Assembly (NCBI GenBank): GCA_028288165.1 | Contig: JAQBOG010000017.1 | Span: 169,916-233,915 of the forward strand | Reading direction: 5' to 3' | DNA length: 64,000 bases | Origin: Sphingobacteriales bacterium | GTDB taxonomy: Bacteria > Bacteroidota > Bacteroidia > Sphingobacteriales > Sphingobacteriaceae | Shown: piece after piece, positions 1-8,865 of the stretch | Position numbering within the stretch: position 1 is the first letter of the stretch | How the letters are laid out: the number at the start of each line of letters is the position of its first letter | The notes under the pieces: model-generated | Databases searched by the model: none | What the model saw: only the letters and a program-made list of their open reading frames with translations | Told to the model about the DNA's origin: nothing | Made by a program: the position numbers and the translations under genes

Positions 1-881
1 CTTCGCGGTGGAATTTTTATAACACTGACTTTACTTACCACATTCATATCAAACAAAAGTTTAATAGCCTCATTAACCCCATTAGGCGATGTACGTTCAC
101 TACAACCCATTAGTAGGTGGTTTTTACTTACCATCATTACATCACCACCTTCGAGAGTAGTTTTATCGGTATTATCCTCTCCAGGCCTCAAAAATTGCTG
201 AACAGAGTTGGGAATCTCTAGTATGTTATTAACGTAATTTTTAAAAATCGGATGGTTGTAAAATATATATTTTGTAAGAAGTGTTTCTCGATTCCTAGCC
301 TTTTTAGCCGGCTTATTCAAAAGAATATGATTGTTAATTATAATGCCCAAATCTCGCGTAAAAATAAGATTGGGGATAGGAGAGAACATCATCGGCCCCT
401 CTTTTAAGGATCCGGATATGAAAATTTTGGCTAATTCGATTGGAGATGTTTCAATTAATTGTTGTTGAAATTGATAGGAACAACCTTCAATAGCGCATAC
501 CGAAGCAACCAATTTTGTTTTGATACTTTCAACCTCCAAAATATCTGCAAGTAATACTTCAAGTTCTATTACTTTTAATGATGAATGAAAGCCGGAATGA
601 TGTGGTTTATAAAATTCTCTATTCTTTTCATCACTATCAATACTAATTAAGTGCCCTTTAATCATCTCCGGATCAAGGAAATACATAAGCAATTTAACAT
701 AGTAGTCATATTCTTTTTTACGAACTGTTTTAAGATGAACAATGTCCTCAAATAACCAGTCTTGTGCTTTAGAAGGTACCACACGCCCGAGACCTTTATC
801 AGGACTATGTATTAAAACAGAGCGTAGTGTACCTATTTCTGATGTAATGTTTAATTCGAAATTTTCGTTTTTTAAAATCAT
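1..881 (-). CDS. Arginine deiminase family protein (C-terminus outside window)
   Basis: The frame is open from an ATG at 881 to the window edge, about 293 residues, with an in-frame stop just upstream of the ATG. Recognisable amidinotransferase-fold motifs are FTRDLGI in the middle and LEGGDVMMVSKNHLLMGCSERT near the window edge, split here as LEGGD followed by MGCSERT. In arginine deiminases these hold the acidic and Arg residues that bind the guanidinium group. The catalytic Cys near the C-terminus lies beyond the window, so activity cannot be judged. It is divergent from argS with 81 bases between the starts. Arginine deiminase, dimethylargininase or another amidinohydrolase are all possible. 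Confidence 0.8.
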   Translation of the reverse strand, partial: MILKNENFELNITSEIGTLRSVLIHSPDKGLGRVVPSKAQDWLFEDIVHLKTVRKKEYDYYVKLLMYFLDPEMIKGHLISIDSDEKNREFYKPHHSGFHSSLKVIELEVLLADILEVESIKTKLVASVCAIEGCSYQFQQQLIETSPIELAKIFISGSLKEGPMMFSPIPNLIFTRDLGIIINNHILLNKPAKKARNRETLLTKYIFYNHPIFKNYVNNILEIPNSVQQFLRPGEDNTDKTTLEGGDVMMVSKNHLLMGCSERTSPNGVNEAIKLLFDMNVVSKVSVIKIPPR

Positions 882-962
882 ATATCACTCATCATATACA
901 AATCTATCAGAATAATCAGAATATAATTCGGGCATAATGGCTTTATTACTTAATTTTGGCGA

Positions 963-2732
963 ATGAATTTTATCATACAAGGTACTCTCAAAGCAATTAA
1001 AGAACTTTATAATACTGATATATCTGAAGAAGCAATCGCTTTGCAGGAAACTCGTAAAGAATTTGAAGGCCAAATAACTATCGTTACTTTCCCGTTAACA
1101 CGCATCTCTAAAAAAACACCTGAACAAACTGGTAATGATTTAGGTGAATATTTAAAAAATACCTTACCAGAAGTAACTGGTTTCAATGTTATTAAAGGGT
1201 TTTTAAATATTTCCGTTTCTGATAACTTTTGGCTTCACTTATTTACAAGTTCTATTCTACAACCTACCTACGGTCAGTTTCCAAAGAATGGTCAAAAGGT
1301 AATGGTTGAATATTCATCTCCGAACACAAATAAACCCTTACACCTTGGTCATGTTCGTAATAATTTGTTAGGTTATTCAGTTGCACAAATTCTGGATGCG
1401 AATGGTTACGATGTTATTAAAGCAAATTTAGTGAATGATCGAGGCATACATATTTGCAAATCAATGCTTGCCTGGCAATTGTTTGGAAATAACGAAACTC
1501 CGGAAACGAATAATTTGAAAGGTGATCATTTAGTTGGGAAATACTATGTGCTATTTGATAAAGAGTATAAAAAACAGATTGAAGAGCTAAAAGAAGCTGG
1601 ACAAACGGAAGAGGATGCAAAGAAGAACGCACCCTTGATCCGTAAGGCACAAGAAATGCTTTTATTGTGGGAAGCTGGAGATGCTGAAGTTATTTCGCTT
1701 TGGAAGAAAATGAACGCTTGGGTGTATGCCGGTTTTTCATCTACTTACAAAAAGCTTGGAGTTGATTTTGATAAATTTTATTACGAATCTGATACCTATT
1801 TATTAGGGAAAGATATAATTGACGAAGGACTAGAAAAAGGAGTGTTTTTTAGTAAACCAGATGGTTCTGTTTGGATTGATTTGACTGCTGATGGTTTAGA
1901 TGAAAAATTAGTTTTACGTGCTGACGGAACATCAGTTTACATTACACAAGACCTAGGAACTGCCCAATTAAAATATGATGATTTTAAAATGGATCAATCC
2001 ATTTATGTTGTTGGAAATGAGCAGGATTATCACTTCAAAGTTTTGTTTTTAATTCTTGAGAAACTCGGTAAAGTTTGGGCTAAAGGTTTATATCATCTCT
2101 CTTATGGTATGGTTGATCTTCCTTCCGGGAAAATGAAATCACGCGAAGGCACCGTTGTAGACGCGGACGATCTGGTTGATGAGATGATTGCAACTGCCCG
2201 AACTCGCACTGAAGAATTGGGTAAAGTAGAAGGATTTTCTGACGAAGAAAAGCAAAGTCTGTATGAGATGATAGGTTTAGGAGCCTTGAAATATTTCCTT
2301 TTAAAAGTAGAGCCTAAAAAGCGACTGTTATTTGACCCGAATGAATCAATTGATTTCCAAGGAAATACTGGTCCTTTTATTCAATATACACATGCACGAA
2401 TCTGCTCAGTTTTAGCAAAAGGCTTGTATGAGAATGCAAAAAAATCCGATTATGCACCTGCTTTAACGAATGTGGAAAGAGATTTAATAGTACTGCAGAG
2501 TAAATATCCCGAAATTATCGAAGCATCTGCTCAAGATCATAGTCCTGCCTTAATTGCAAACTATATATTTGAACTGGCTAAACTTTATAATAAGTTTTAC
2601 CATGAAGAGCCAATTTTAAAAGCTGACGATCTTCAAATTAAAGAGTTCCGTTTGGCTCTTTCTAAAGCAACTGCAACTATTTTGAAGAAGGGAATGAAGC
2701 TTTTGGGTATTGAGGTTCCTGATAAGATGTAA
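963..2732 (+). CDS. argS: Arginyl-tRNA synthetase
   Basis: Class I aminoacyl-tRNA synthetase that charges tRNA-Arg in the cytoplasm. The 589 residues are normal for the family. The N-terminal tRNA-recognition domain covers roughly residues 1-90. The HIGH-type ATP signature appears as HLGH at 127-130, inside SSPNTNKPLHLGHVRNN. The KMSKS-equivalent loop reads KMKSREG near residue 390. A DALR-type anticodon-binding domain follows, with GPFIQYTHAR. The ATG at 963 is the only start ahead of the N-terminal domain. The gene is monocistronic, with a hairpin just after its stop, facing the convergent M48 protease. Confidence 0.97.
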   Translation: MNFIIQGTLKAIKELYNTDISEEAIALQETRKEFEGQITIVTFPLTRISKKTPEQTGNDLGEYLKNTLPEVTGFNVIKGFLNISVSDNFWLHLFTSSILQPTYGQFPKNGQKVMVEYSSPNTNKPLHLGHVRNNLLGYSVAQILDANGYDVIKANLVNDRGIHICKSMLAWQLFGNNETPETNNLKGDHLVGKYYVLFDKEYKKQIEELKEAGQTEEDAKKNAPLIRKAQEMLLLWEAGDAEVISLWKKMNAWVYAGFSSTYKKLGVDFDKFYYESDTYLLGKDIIDEGLEKGVFFSKPDGSVWIDLTADGLDEKLVLRADGTSVYITQDLGTAQLKYDDFKMDQSIYVVGNEQDYHFKVLFLILEKLGKVWAKGLYHLSYGMVDLPSGKMKSREGTVVDADDLVDEMIATARTRTEELGKVEGFSDEEKQSLYEMIGLGALKYFLLKVEPKKRLLFDPNESIDFQGNTGPFIQYTHARICSVLAKGLYENAKKSDYAPALTNVERDLIVLQSKYPEIIEASAQDHSPALIANYIFELAKLYNKFYHEEPILKADDLQIKEFRLALSKATATILKKGMKLLGIEVPDKM

Positions 2733-2754
2733 AATTCGGTTAGGCCGGATTTTA
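2730..2754. terminator. Possible bidirectional terminator between argS and M48 gene
   Basis: Inverted repeat AAAATTCGG-TTAGG-CCGGATTTT, with one G-T pair, begins in the argS stop codon. The A/T-rich arms give U-rich tails on either strand. It sits between two convergent genes. Confidence 0.5.
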
Positions 2755-2775
2755 CATCTAATTTAAAGTTATCTT

Positions 2776-4251
2776 CTAATTTTCGATCACTTTAATCATG
2801 GTACCGGGAGTAATCCTGTCTTTTAATTCCATTCCGTTTAATATAGCCAACTCTTCTAATCGTTTGTAGGCTACTTTGTATTGACGCAATGCCTGCTCCA
2901 ATGTAATTGATTGATTAACCGTTTTTATACGAATACGCTCAGGCTGTTTGTTAAGTTTAGAAGCATCTCTCAATTCCTTGAAGTTCTGCATTGTATTTGT
3001 AAATAGCGATGAGTAATTACTAAAGTCGGATGTTCCTGCAACTCCGATAAGTAGGTAATTTAAATCCCCATAATGAATAATATATGATAAGGTTCTAACA
3101 GTAGCTGCTTGTTGTTGAGCTTGTTGCTGTTGTTGTTGAGGTAGTTGGTCAGCCACCATCGTAATTGCTTGTAAGCCATTAACTGTAGTCTGCCTGGAAT
3201 CAACCACTTGGAGATTATATTGCTTTAAAACTCCACTAGCCGATTCTTCCAGTGTTTTTCCGGGAGCAATGGTCATCAACATTAAAGCTTTACCACCTTT
3301 TGGAGCCATTTGAACGCTTTGTGGACTGTTTTGTAAAGCCCAATTAGTTGGCACAGGAAATTGGAATTTCAATACCGGATGATAAAAAATACTATTTTCT
3401 ACAAAGCCTTGTTTTGGATCCTCACCATAAACAAGTCCTTCAATTCTTTTTAAATAACTATTTCTGTTGATTTGTGCGTTTGTCAAACTTAGTTTTTGCT
3501 TCCACTCTGTCGCTAATTTGCCAACAGTTACAAATCTGTCGCCCGGATTTGGATGAGAAGACAGGAAATCAGGGATTTCACCAGCGCCACTTCTCTTTTG
3601 ATCGCGTTCAAGCGTATGAAAGAAATTAGCCATCTGCTGAGCATCATATCCAATTTTTGATGAATATTCAACTCCTAACTGATCTGCCTGACGTTCGTCA
3701 TCCCGACCAAATTTTAGCATTAATAAACCAAGTCCTTGAGAGGCTTGCTCGGCGAACTGACCTAATTTGGGTGCAATCACCATTCCTGCAATTAAACCAA
3801 CTTGGCCGAGCATCGCATTCCTTTGTTGTGCTACACCATGGCGAGCCGTTATATGTCCTGTTTCATGGCCTAATACGCCCGCAAATTGTGCTTCATTATT
3901 GAAATAAGCCATAATGCCTCTGGTGAAATATACATACCCACCAGGAACTGCAAATGCATTTAAAATATCTGAATCAACAATCTTAAATTCATAATTTAAA
4001 TTGGGTCTATGTGATATGGCGGCCATACTCTTACCCTTTTCGTTAATAAAAGCTTGCAGCGCCTTATTCTCATACAACCCGTATTGGGCAACAATTTGTG
4101 GATCGGCATCTTTACCCATAGCAATCTCTTGCGCTTCCGACATTAACACGATTTCTTTTTTTCCGGTCACGGGATTAACGGCGCAAGAATTAATGAGGAT
4201 CGAAACAGTAGTTATACAAGAAATTAGAAAGTGTTTTTTCATGGCATTCAA
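2776..4251 (-). CDS. M48 family zinc metalloprotease lipoprotein
   Basis: A 491-residue envelope protease. The N-terminus is a lipoprotein signal peptide with a lipobox ending LINSC near residue 23. The gluzincin zinc motif HETGH is at about 127-131 in GVLGHETGHITARHG, and the third ligand is in the downstream DERQADQLG segment. The second half carries a Gln-rich stretch around residues 380-390. The C-terminus ends in an ITPGTMIKVIEN element that resembles the LysM-like tail of Bacteroidetes M48 proteins. The family includes BepA-like proteases that act on outer-membrane proteins; that role is inferred here. It stands alone, convergent with argS. Confidence 0.9.
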   Translation of the reverse strand: MNAMKKHFLISCITTVSILINSCAVNPVTGKKEIVLMSEAQEIAMGKDADPQIVAQYGLYENKALQAFINEKGKSMAAISHRPNLNYEFKIVDSDILNAFAVPGGYVYFTRGIMAYFNNEAQFAGVLGHETGHITARHGVAQQRNAMLGQVGLIAGMVIAPKLGQFAEQASQGLGLLMLKFGRDDERQADQLGVEYSSKIGYDAQQMANFFHTLERDQKRSGAGEIPDFLSSHPNPGDRFVTVGKLATEWKQKLSLTNAQINRNSYLKRIEGLVYGEDPKQGFVENSIFYHPVLKFQFPVPTNWALQNSPQSVQMAPKGGKALMLMTIAPGKTLEESASGVLKQYNLQVVDSRQTTVNGLQAITMVADQLPQQQQQQAQQQAATVRTLSYIIHYGDLNYLLIGVAGTSDFSNYSSLFTNTMQNFKELRDASKLNKQPERIRIKTVNQSITLEQALRQYKVAYKRLEELAILNGMELKDRITPGTMIKVIEN

Positions 4252-4343
4252 TAAATAGGTTATATAATCGATTGGAAGTATTTATTACCATTCAATTATA
4301 ATACCAGAGGTCAATTATAATCCCAGAGGAAAACCAGGTGTGG

Positions 4344-5234
4344 TTAACTCGAAAACTTATCTGCAATTACTAAGTCTTTATTGCCAAATGTGTACTTATA
4401 AAATCCGGTTCCAGATTTAATACCCAGCTGATTTGCAGTAACCATATTAATTAGAAGTGGACAAGGAGCATATTTTTGATTTCCGAAGCCATTGTATAAA
4501 ATTTTTAAGATTGATAAACAAACGTCGAGGCCTATAAAATCAGCCAACTGCAATGGCCCCATGGGATGTGACATCCCGAGTTTCATTACTGTGTCTATTT
4601 CGCTAACTCCGGCTACACCTTCATGCAATGCATAAATAGCTTCATTTATCATTGGCATCAAAATTCGGTTTGCTACAAAACCTGGGTAGTCGTTAGCTAA
4701 AACGGGCGTTTTGTTAAGCTTTCTTGCAAGCTCAGAAATCGAAAAAGTTGTCTCTGATGAAGTAGAGTAGCCATTTATTATCTCAACTAATGGCATTAAG
4801 GGAACAGGATTCATGAAATGCATCCCAATTACGTTCGTTTCCCGTTTAGTTGCGGAGGCAATTTTAGTAATAGAGATGGATGATGTGTTAGAGGCGAAAA
4901 TGCAATCTGGTTTACAGAAAGTATCCAAATCAGCAAAAATTTTCAACTTCAAACTTTCATTTTCGGAAGCAGCTTCAACTACTAGATCCGCGTTTTTCGC
5001 TGCCGATTTTAGATCAGTAAAAGTTTGAATGTTGTTTAAGGTATTCACTCTCACTTCTTCGGTAATAGTGCCTTTAGATATCTGCCGTTCCAAGTTTTTC
5101 GAAATGGTATTTAGCCCTTTTTCTAAAGCCTCTTGGCTAACATCTACTAGTGAAACAGTGTAACCAAATTGTGCGAAGGTGTGAGCTATTCCATTTCCCA
5201 TGGTTCCAGACCCGATAACTGTTATGTTTTTCAT
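4344..5234 (-). CDS. 3-hydroxybutyryl-CoA dehydrogenase family protein
   Basis: NAD(P)-dependent oxidation of 3-hydroxyacyl-CoA to 3-ketoacyl-CoA in the cytoplasm. The 296 residues are typical of the Hbd/PaaH single-domain form. The Rossmann glycine motif GSGTMGNGIAHTFAQ is at residues 8-22. The catalytic His lies in GMHFMNPVPLMPLVEI near residue 138, with the paired Glu in EII. The C-terminal dimerisation domain includes PMGPLQLADFIGLD. It lies 52 bases downstream of bioD on the same strand, so co-transcription is possible, although biotin synthesis has no obvious need for it. Confidence 0.92.
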   Translation of the reverse strand: MKNITVIGSGTMGNGIAHTFAQFGYTVSLVDVSQEALEKGLNTISKNLERQISKGTITEEVRVNTLNNIQTFTDLKSAAKNADLVVEAASENESLKLKIFADLDTFCKPDCIFASNTSSISITKIASATKRETNVIGMHFMNPVPLMPLVEIINGYSTSSETTFSISELARKLNKTPVLANDYPGFVANRILMPMINEAIYALHEGVAGVSEIDTVMKLGMSHPMGPLQLADFIGLDVCLSILKILYNGFGNQKYAPCPLLINMVTANQLGIKSGTGFYKYTFGNKDLVIADKFSS

Positions 5235-5286
5235 TAAATAGATATTAGAGGTTCGAATTGAGATAGGCGGATGCCATATTTAAAAT

Positions 5287-5904
5287 CTAATCGATATCAA
5301 TACTACTTCCAGCAGCTATAATGGTTTCCCTATTTAGTATGTCGAAGTTATTTATTCGCCCTAAAGTTAGTGATTTCGAAAAATTAAGAATTGCTTTTTC
5401 AGAATGTTCATCTCTAATTCCGTTATAAATAATTCCCTTTAGATTTATATTTCTAGCGTTTAATAATTCGATAGAAAGGAGTGTATGATTAATGCTTCCT
5501 AGGTAATGTTGAACAACTAAAATTACTTCAGCCTCGAATTTAATTATCAAATCGACCACTAGATCCTTATCATTTAAAGGGACCATTAAACCTCCTGCGC
5601 CTTCAATAATTAGGTGATTGCTGGTTTTTGGAACCACGAAATTATCGAGATTTATTCTTACTCCATCTAATTCTGCAGATTTATGAGGAGAATAAGGTTG
5701 AGTTAATCGATAAGCTTCAGGATAAAAGAATGACGTTTTATTTGATACCAGGCTTTTCACCTTTAGTGTATCAGAATCGTTCAAATCACCAGATTGAATA
5801 GGTTTCCAATAATCTGCTTTAAGCTTTTCAACTAAAACAGCTGACGTAATTGTTTTTCCAATTCCCGTGCTGATTCCAGTTATAAAAATCGGTTTTGGGC
5901 TCAT
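5287..5904 (-). CDS. bioD: Dethiobiotin synthase
   Basis: ATP-dependent carboxylation and ring closure of 7,8-diaminopelargonate to dethiobiotin. It has 205 residues. The P-loop is TGISTGIGKT at 9-18, the substrate-binding Lys is in KPIQSG at about 34-39, and the nucleotide-site segment EGAGGLMVPL is near 101-110. Its ATG overlaps the bioF stop by four bases, so the two are translationally coupled. bioA, bioB and bioC are not in the window. Confidence 0.95.
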   Translation of the reverse strand: MSPKPIFITGISTGIGKTITSAVLVEKLKADYWKPIQSGDLNDSDTLKVKSLVSNKTSFFYPEAYRLTQPYSPHKSAELDGVRINLDNFVVPKTSNHLIIEGAGGLMVPLNDKDLVVDLIIKFEAEVILVVQHYLGSINHTLLSIELLNARNINLKGIIYNGIRDEHSEKAILNFSKSLTLGRINNFDILNRETIIAAGSSIDID

Positions 5905-7022
5905 ACTAATTTGTTAAGGCTTTCGGTTAAGGCTTTAATTTGCTCCATTGTGTTATGGTTATGCAGGCAAATCCGTAATCGCTCAGATCCTTCTGCAACA
6001 GTAGGACTTAAAATAGCTCTCACATCAACACCGTCAGCTTGGAGTTTTAAGGATATCATTTTTGCTTCTGCATTTCCACCGATAATAATTGCCTGAATTG
6101 CTGATCTGCTTCTCACTAAGTTAATTTCAGGACGCAAGTTTTCTCTAAAAAGCTTTATTCTATCATGAATAAGCTGTTGATGATTTTGTTGTTGTAGAAA
6201 CTGGTAGGCTAATTTAACTGAAAGGTGAGAAGTGAATGGACTGGCAGTTGTATAAATAAAGGATCGAGAAAAATTTATTAAATAATTTCTTAGTGAAATA
6301 CTACCGAGTACTGCAGCGCCGTGAGTTCCCAATCCTTTTCCAAAGGTTATAATCCGAGCAAAAACTTCTTTTTGTAAATTTAATTCCTCCACTAAACCTT
6401 TCCCCTGGTTTCCGAAAATAGTGGTTGCATGTGCTTCATCTACAATTACTGCTGCATTGTATTTTTTTGATAAGGCACAAATTTCAATTAGCGGAGCTTC
6501 GTCACCGTCCATTGAATAAATACTCTCTACAGCAATATATATATGTCCTTTAGCAACTTTAAGTTTATCTTCTAAGTTATTTAAATCATTATGTTTAAAG
6601 ATATAACGATTGGCATAACTTAATCTGGCGCCATCAATAATACTAGCATGATTCAGCTCATCAGTGATAATTGTATCACCACGTTGGGGAAGAGAAGAAA
6701 GAAGGCCAAGATTAGCATCATAGCCTGAATTGTAGATCAGAGCAGTATCTGCGATATGAAATTGTGCAATATCCGACTCGAGCTCCTCAGTGAAATCATC
6801 ATTTCCGGCCAATAATCTAGAACCTGTTGAACCAAGTTTATAGTTCGGAAGGGTTCTAAGCGTATCTTCAAATATATTCCTTAAGGAGGTTGATCTCGCA
6901 AAGCCTAAATAATCATTTGAACAAAAGTCAATCAGATTATTATTAGGCTTTAACGTTCTGAAAGCGTCTTGTTCTTTTCTTCGCAACAGACGAGTATTTA
7001 TGAAGCTGTTAATATTTTCCAA
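5901..7022 (-). CDS. bioF: 8-amino-7-oxononanoate synthase (BioF) or close alpha-oxoamine synthase
   Basis: PLP-dependent condensation of pimeloyl thioester with alanine, the first ring-assembly step of biotin synthesis. It has 373 residues. The PLP Asp/His motif is DEAHAT at 195-200, and the Schiff-base Lys is K229 in TFGKGLGTHG. The substrate-side motif GSTGSRLLAG is at about 64-73. The overlap with bioD strongly supports BioF over the related 2-amino-3-ketobutyrate ligase or serine palmitoyltransferase. The start at 7022 is preceded by a hairpin that separates it from the next gene upstream. Confidence 0.94.
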   Translation of the reverse strand: MENINSFINTRLLRRKEQDAFRTLKPNNNLIDFCSNDYLGFARSTSLRNIFEDTLRTLPNYKLGSTGSRLLAGNDDFTEELESDIAQFHIADTALIYNSGYDANLGLLSSLPQRGDTIITDELNHASIIDGARLSYANRYIFKHNDLNNLEDKLKVAKGHIYIAVESIYSMDGDEAPLIEICALSKKYNAAVIVDEAHATTIFGNQGKGLVEELNLQKEVFARIITFGKGLGTHGAAVLGSISLRNYLINFSRSFIYTTASPFTSHLSVKLAYQFLQQQNHQQLIHDRIKLFRENLRPEINLVRSRSAIQAIIIGGNAEAKMISLKLQADGVDVRAILSPTVAEGSERLRICLHNHNTMEQIKALTESLNKLV

Positions 7023-7049
7023 TAATGAAATAATAAAGCACTAAAATAA

Positions 7050-7080
7050 CAAAAGCGACCATAAAAGATCGCTTTTGTAA
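7050..7080 (-). terminator. Terminator of the Spy-like gene
   Basis: The inverted repeat AAAAGCGA...TCGCTTTT encloses a short loop, followed on the minus strand by TTGTTATTTT. It lies just past the stop of the 7100-7537 gene and upstream of bioF. Confidence 0.65.
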
Positions 7081-7099
7081 TCAACAAATGTATCGGCTA

Positions 7100-7537
7100 T
7101 TAATTAGAACTGTTTTCGCTATGATCTCTATTGTCTCTACCTTTTTTATCACCTCTTTGCTCTTTTAACTTTGCTTTATTTTCATCTTTTAATTCTTGGT
7201 AAGTCTTCTTTTGATCTTCAGTAAGTACTTCAACCAATTTCCTATCTGATTCTTCCATTAATTCTTTACGAACTTCCATCTGTTTTTTTCTGTCTTCCGT
7301 ATTCGAATTCGAACTTTGGAATTCATTCATTTTCTGGGCACGTTCAAGGTTTATTTGGTATACCTTCGCTTTTTGATCTGCAGAAAGGGCCAACTTTTTT
7401 TCTAAACCATTTGTCATTAATTGAGCTCTCTCTTCTGGTGTTTTTCTTTCGCGATTATCCGTAGAAGTTTTTTCTTGAGCAAAACTAATACAAATTGAGC
7501 TTATTAAAATTGCGGCTGTTATCATTAGCTTTTTCAT
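7100..7537 (-). CDS. Spy/CpxP-like periplasmic protein
   Basis: A 145-residue exported protein. The signal peptide MKKLMITAAILISSICISFAQ ends near residue 21. The mature chain is almost entirely charged and helical, rich in Glu, Lys, Arg and Gln. It contains LTEDQKKTYQELKDE, which matches the repeated LTxxQ helices of Spy/CpxP or the Bacteroidetes DUF4890-type proteins. Family members are ATP-independent chaperones or stress sensors of the periplasm; function here is inferred. The highly basic, disordered tail is KEQRGDKKGRDNRDH. The gene is monocistronic. Confidence 0.7.
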   Translation of the reverse strand: MKKLMITAAILISSICISFAQEKTSTDNRERKTPEERAQLMTNGLEKKLALSADQKAKVYQINLERAQKMNEFQSSNSNTEDRKKQMEVRKELMEESDRKLVEVLTEDQKKTYQELKDENKAKLKEQRGDKKGRDNRDHSENSSN

Positions 7538-7612
7538 ATCTATCTTTTTTCGTTGTTTAATTAATAGATACTATTTCGGGGCTAAAGTTTAATGATGATA
7601 TGTTAAAATTTG

Positions 7613-8386
7613 TTAAGATTTTTCATGAAGATTTTTTAAAGACTTCTGCATTTGCGACATCATGCTTGTGATAGTTTCTAAAGTTGGCTCTGGAGCCGGT
7701 TCTGGAAATGACATGCTGATGTATGCTTTAGCCTTCCAAATCTCTAATACATCTTCTCCAGCAATACTGTAAGGTTCATAAACTGGATTGTCTGAGATCA
7801 GTTTAAGTGATTTGTTCTCTTTGAATTTGTTCCCGACTCTTTTATAAACCAGGCCATCACCCTTACTTATAATTACATAGGTGTCATTCGGTTTCAGTTC
7901 ATTCCAATTTTCAAGATATTCACCAACAACGATGGTTCCTGATTGAAGAGGGAGCATAGAATCGCCCTTTATTTCGAAAGCACGATAAGTTCCCTGACGA
8001 AACATGGGTAGATGAAATTTTGGTAACGTACTAATAAATTGAGGATCTGAAAATCCATTTAAATATCCAGCACTAGCCTTAACTGGTACAAGTTCGATGT
8101 TTTCTCTATCCTCACTATCAACAGAAATACTTAGTACCCGAATGTTCGCAGGATCGCCCTTTGGTTTTGGTTTCCATTTATCATTTATGGTTTCATTAAT
8201 CAATTCATCCATTGAAAGTTCATAAAACTCTGCGAATTTTTTTAGCAATTCGTATTTAGGTTCTGCACGGTCTTCTTCATATGCTCCAACTAATGAACGT
8301 TTAATGTCCATAGAATCAGCGAACTGTTGCTGTGTGAGCCCTTTTTTCTTTCTTAGGTATTTAAGATTTGATGAAATATTTGCCAT
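7613..8386 (-). CDS. XRE-family repressor with S24 (LexA/CI-like) peptidase domain
   Basis: A 257-residue two-domain regulator. The N-terminal helix-turn-helix, residues 5-62, includes GLTQQQFADSMDIKRSLVGA. The C-terminal S24 domain has the catalytic pair S143 in KGDSMLP and K182 in VYKRV. An Ala-Gly pair at 106-107 (KASAGYLNG) sits where LexA/CI self-cleavage occurs. Such proteins are normally inactivated by RecA-stimulated autocleavage, so a DNA-damage response is the likely role. The gene is divergent from a GIY-YIG-like gene; the shared intergenic region carries repeated half-sites that could be its operator. Confidence 0.9.
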   Translation of the reverse strand: MANISSNLKYLRKKKGLTQQQFADSMDIKRSLVGAYEEDRAEPKYELLKKFAEFYELSMDELINETINDKWKPKPKGDPANIRVLSISVDSEDRENIELVPVKASAGYLNGFSDPQFISTLPKFHLPMFRQGTYRAFEIKGDSMLPLQSGTIVVGEYLENWNELKPNDTYVIISKGDGLVYKRVGNKFKENKSLKLISDNPVYEPYSIAGEDVLEIWKAKAYISMSFPEPAPEPTLETITSMMSQMQKSLKNLHEKS

Positions 8387-8400
8387 TTTAAAAATAAATT

Positions 8401-8475
8401 TGGTAATACTAAATTTGTTAGTAAATTTATGCTCATAAAATTAGCAAATTATTTTGAATACTAAAGAAGTATAGA
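8401..8475. promoter_or_regulatory. Candidate operator region between repressor and GIY-YIG-like gene
   Basis: The 117-base divergent intergenic region contains the inverted repeat ACTAA-ATTTG-TTAGT at 8408-8422. Related half-sites follow: TTAGTAAATT, TTAGCAAATT and a later TACTAAAG. Repeated half-sites beside an HTH repressor gene suggest autoregulation and control of the divergent gene. This is inference; no footprint is visible from sequence alone. Confidence 0.45.
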
Positions 8476-8503
8476 AAAATTATAACGCCTTAAAATAAAG
8501 AAG

Positions 8504-8845
8504 ATGAAAAAGTATGTTTATTTAGTAACCGATCGTAACAGAAGCTGTTTACACGTTGGAATGAGTACGGATTTAATGAAGACAATGGCTTTTTATCGCA
8601 AAATGCCGAACCTGTTTTTCGATGCCGGGCAACAGCTAACCAGATTAGTTTATTTTGAAGAATTAAATTCTGAATCTAACGCGATTCAACGGTTTAGTTT
8701 GATAAGCAAGTTTACCCGTGCTCAAAAGGATAAGTTAATAAGAGCGGTAAATGCGGATTGGGTTGATTTAACTGTAGGATTAGACTATGAAAACATTCTT
8801 AGAACAGGGATACAAATTAGGCCTGCTGCTGCGATGCTTTCATAA
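8504..8845 (+). CDS. GIY-YIG-like protein with degraded catalytic residues
   Basis: A 113-residue single-domain protein. The N-terminus KKYVYLVTD and the later CLHVGMSTDL align with the GIY and YIG strands of the endonuclease fold. AQKDKLIRAVNADWVDL matches the family's C-terminal helix and NPxWxDL motif. The usual Arg after YIG appears to be Thr27, and the metal-binding Glu of the AxxRE helix is F64 in NAIQRFSLI. It is therefore probably not a nuclease. It is divergent from the S24 repressor, which suggests damage-inducible expression. Confidence 0.8.
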   Translation: MKKYVYLVTDRNRSCLHVGMSTDLMKTMAFYRKMPNLFFDAGQQLTRLVYFEELNSESNAIQRFSLISKFTRAQKDKLIRAVNADWVDLTVGLDYENILRTGIQIRPAAAMLS

Positions 8846-8865
8846 GACTCGCGAAAAATGAATGT

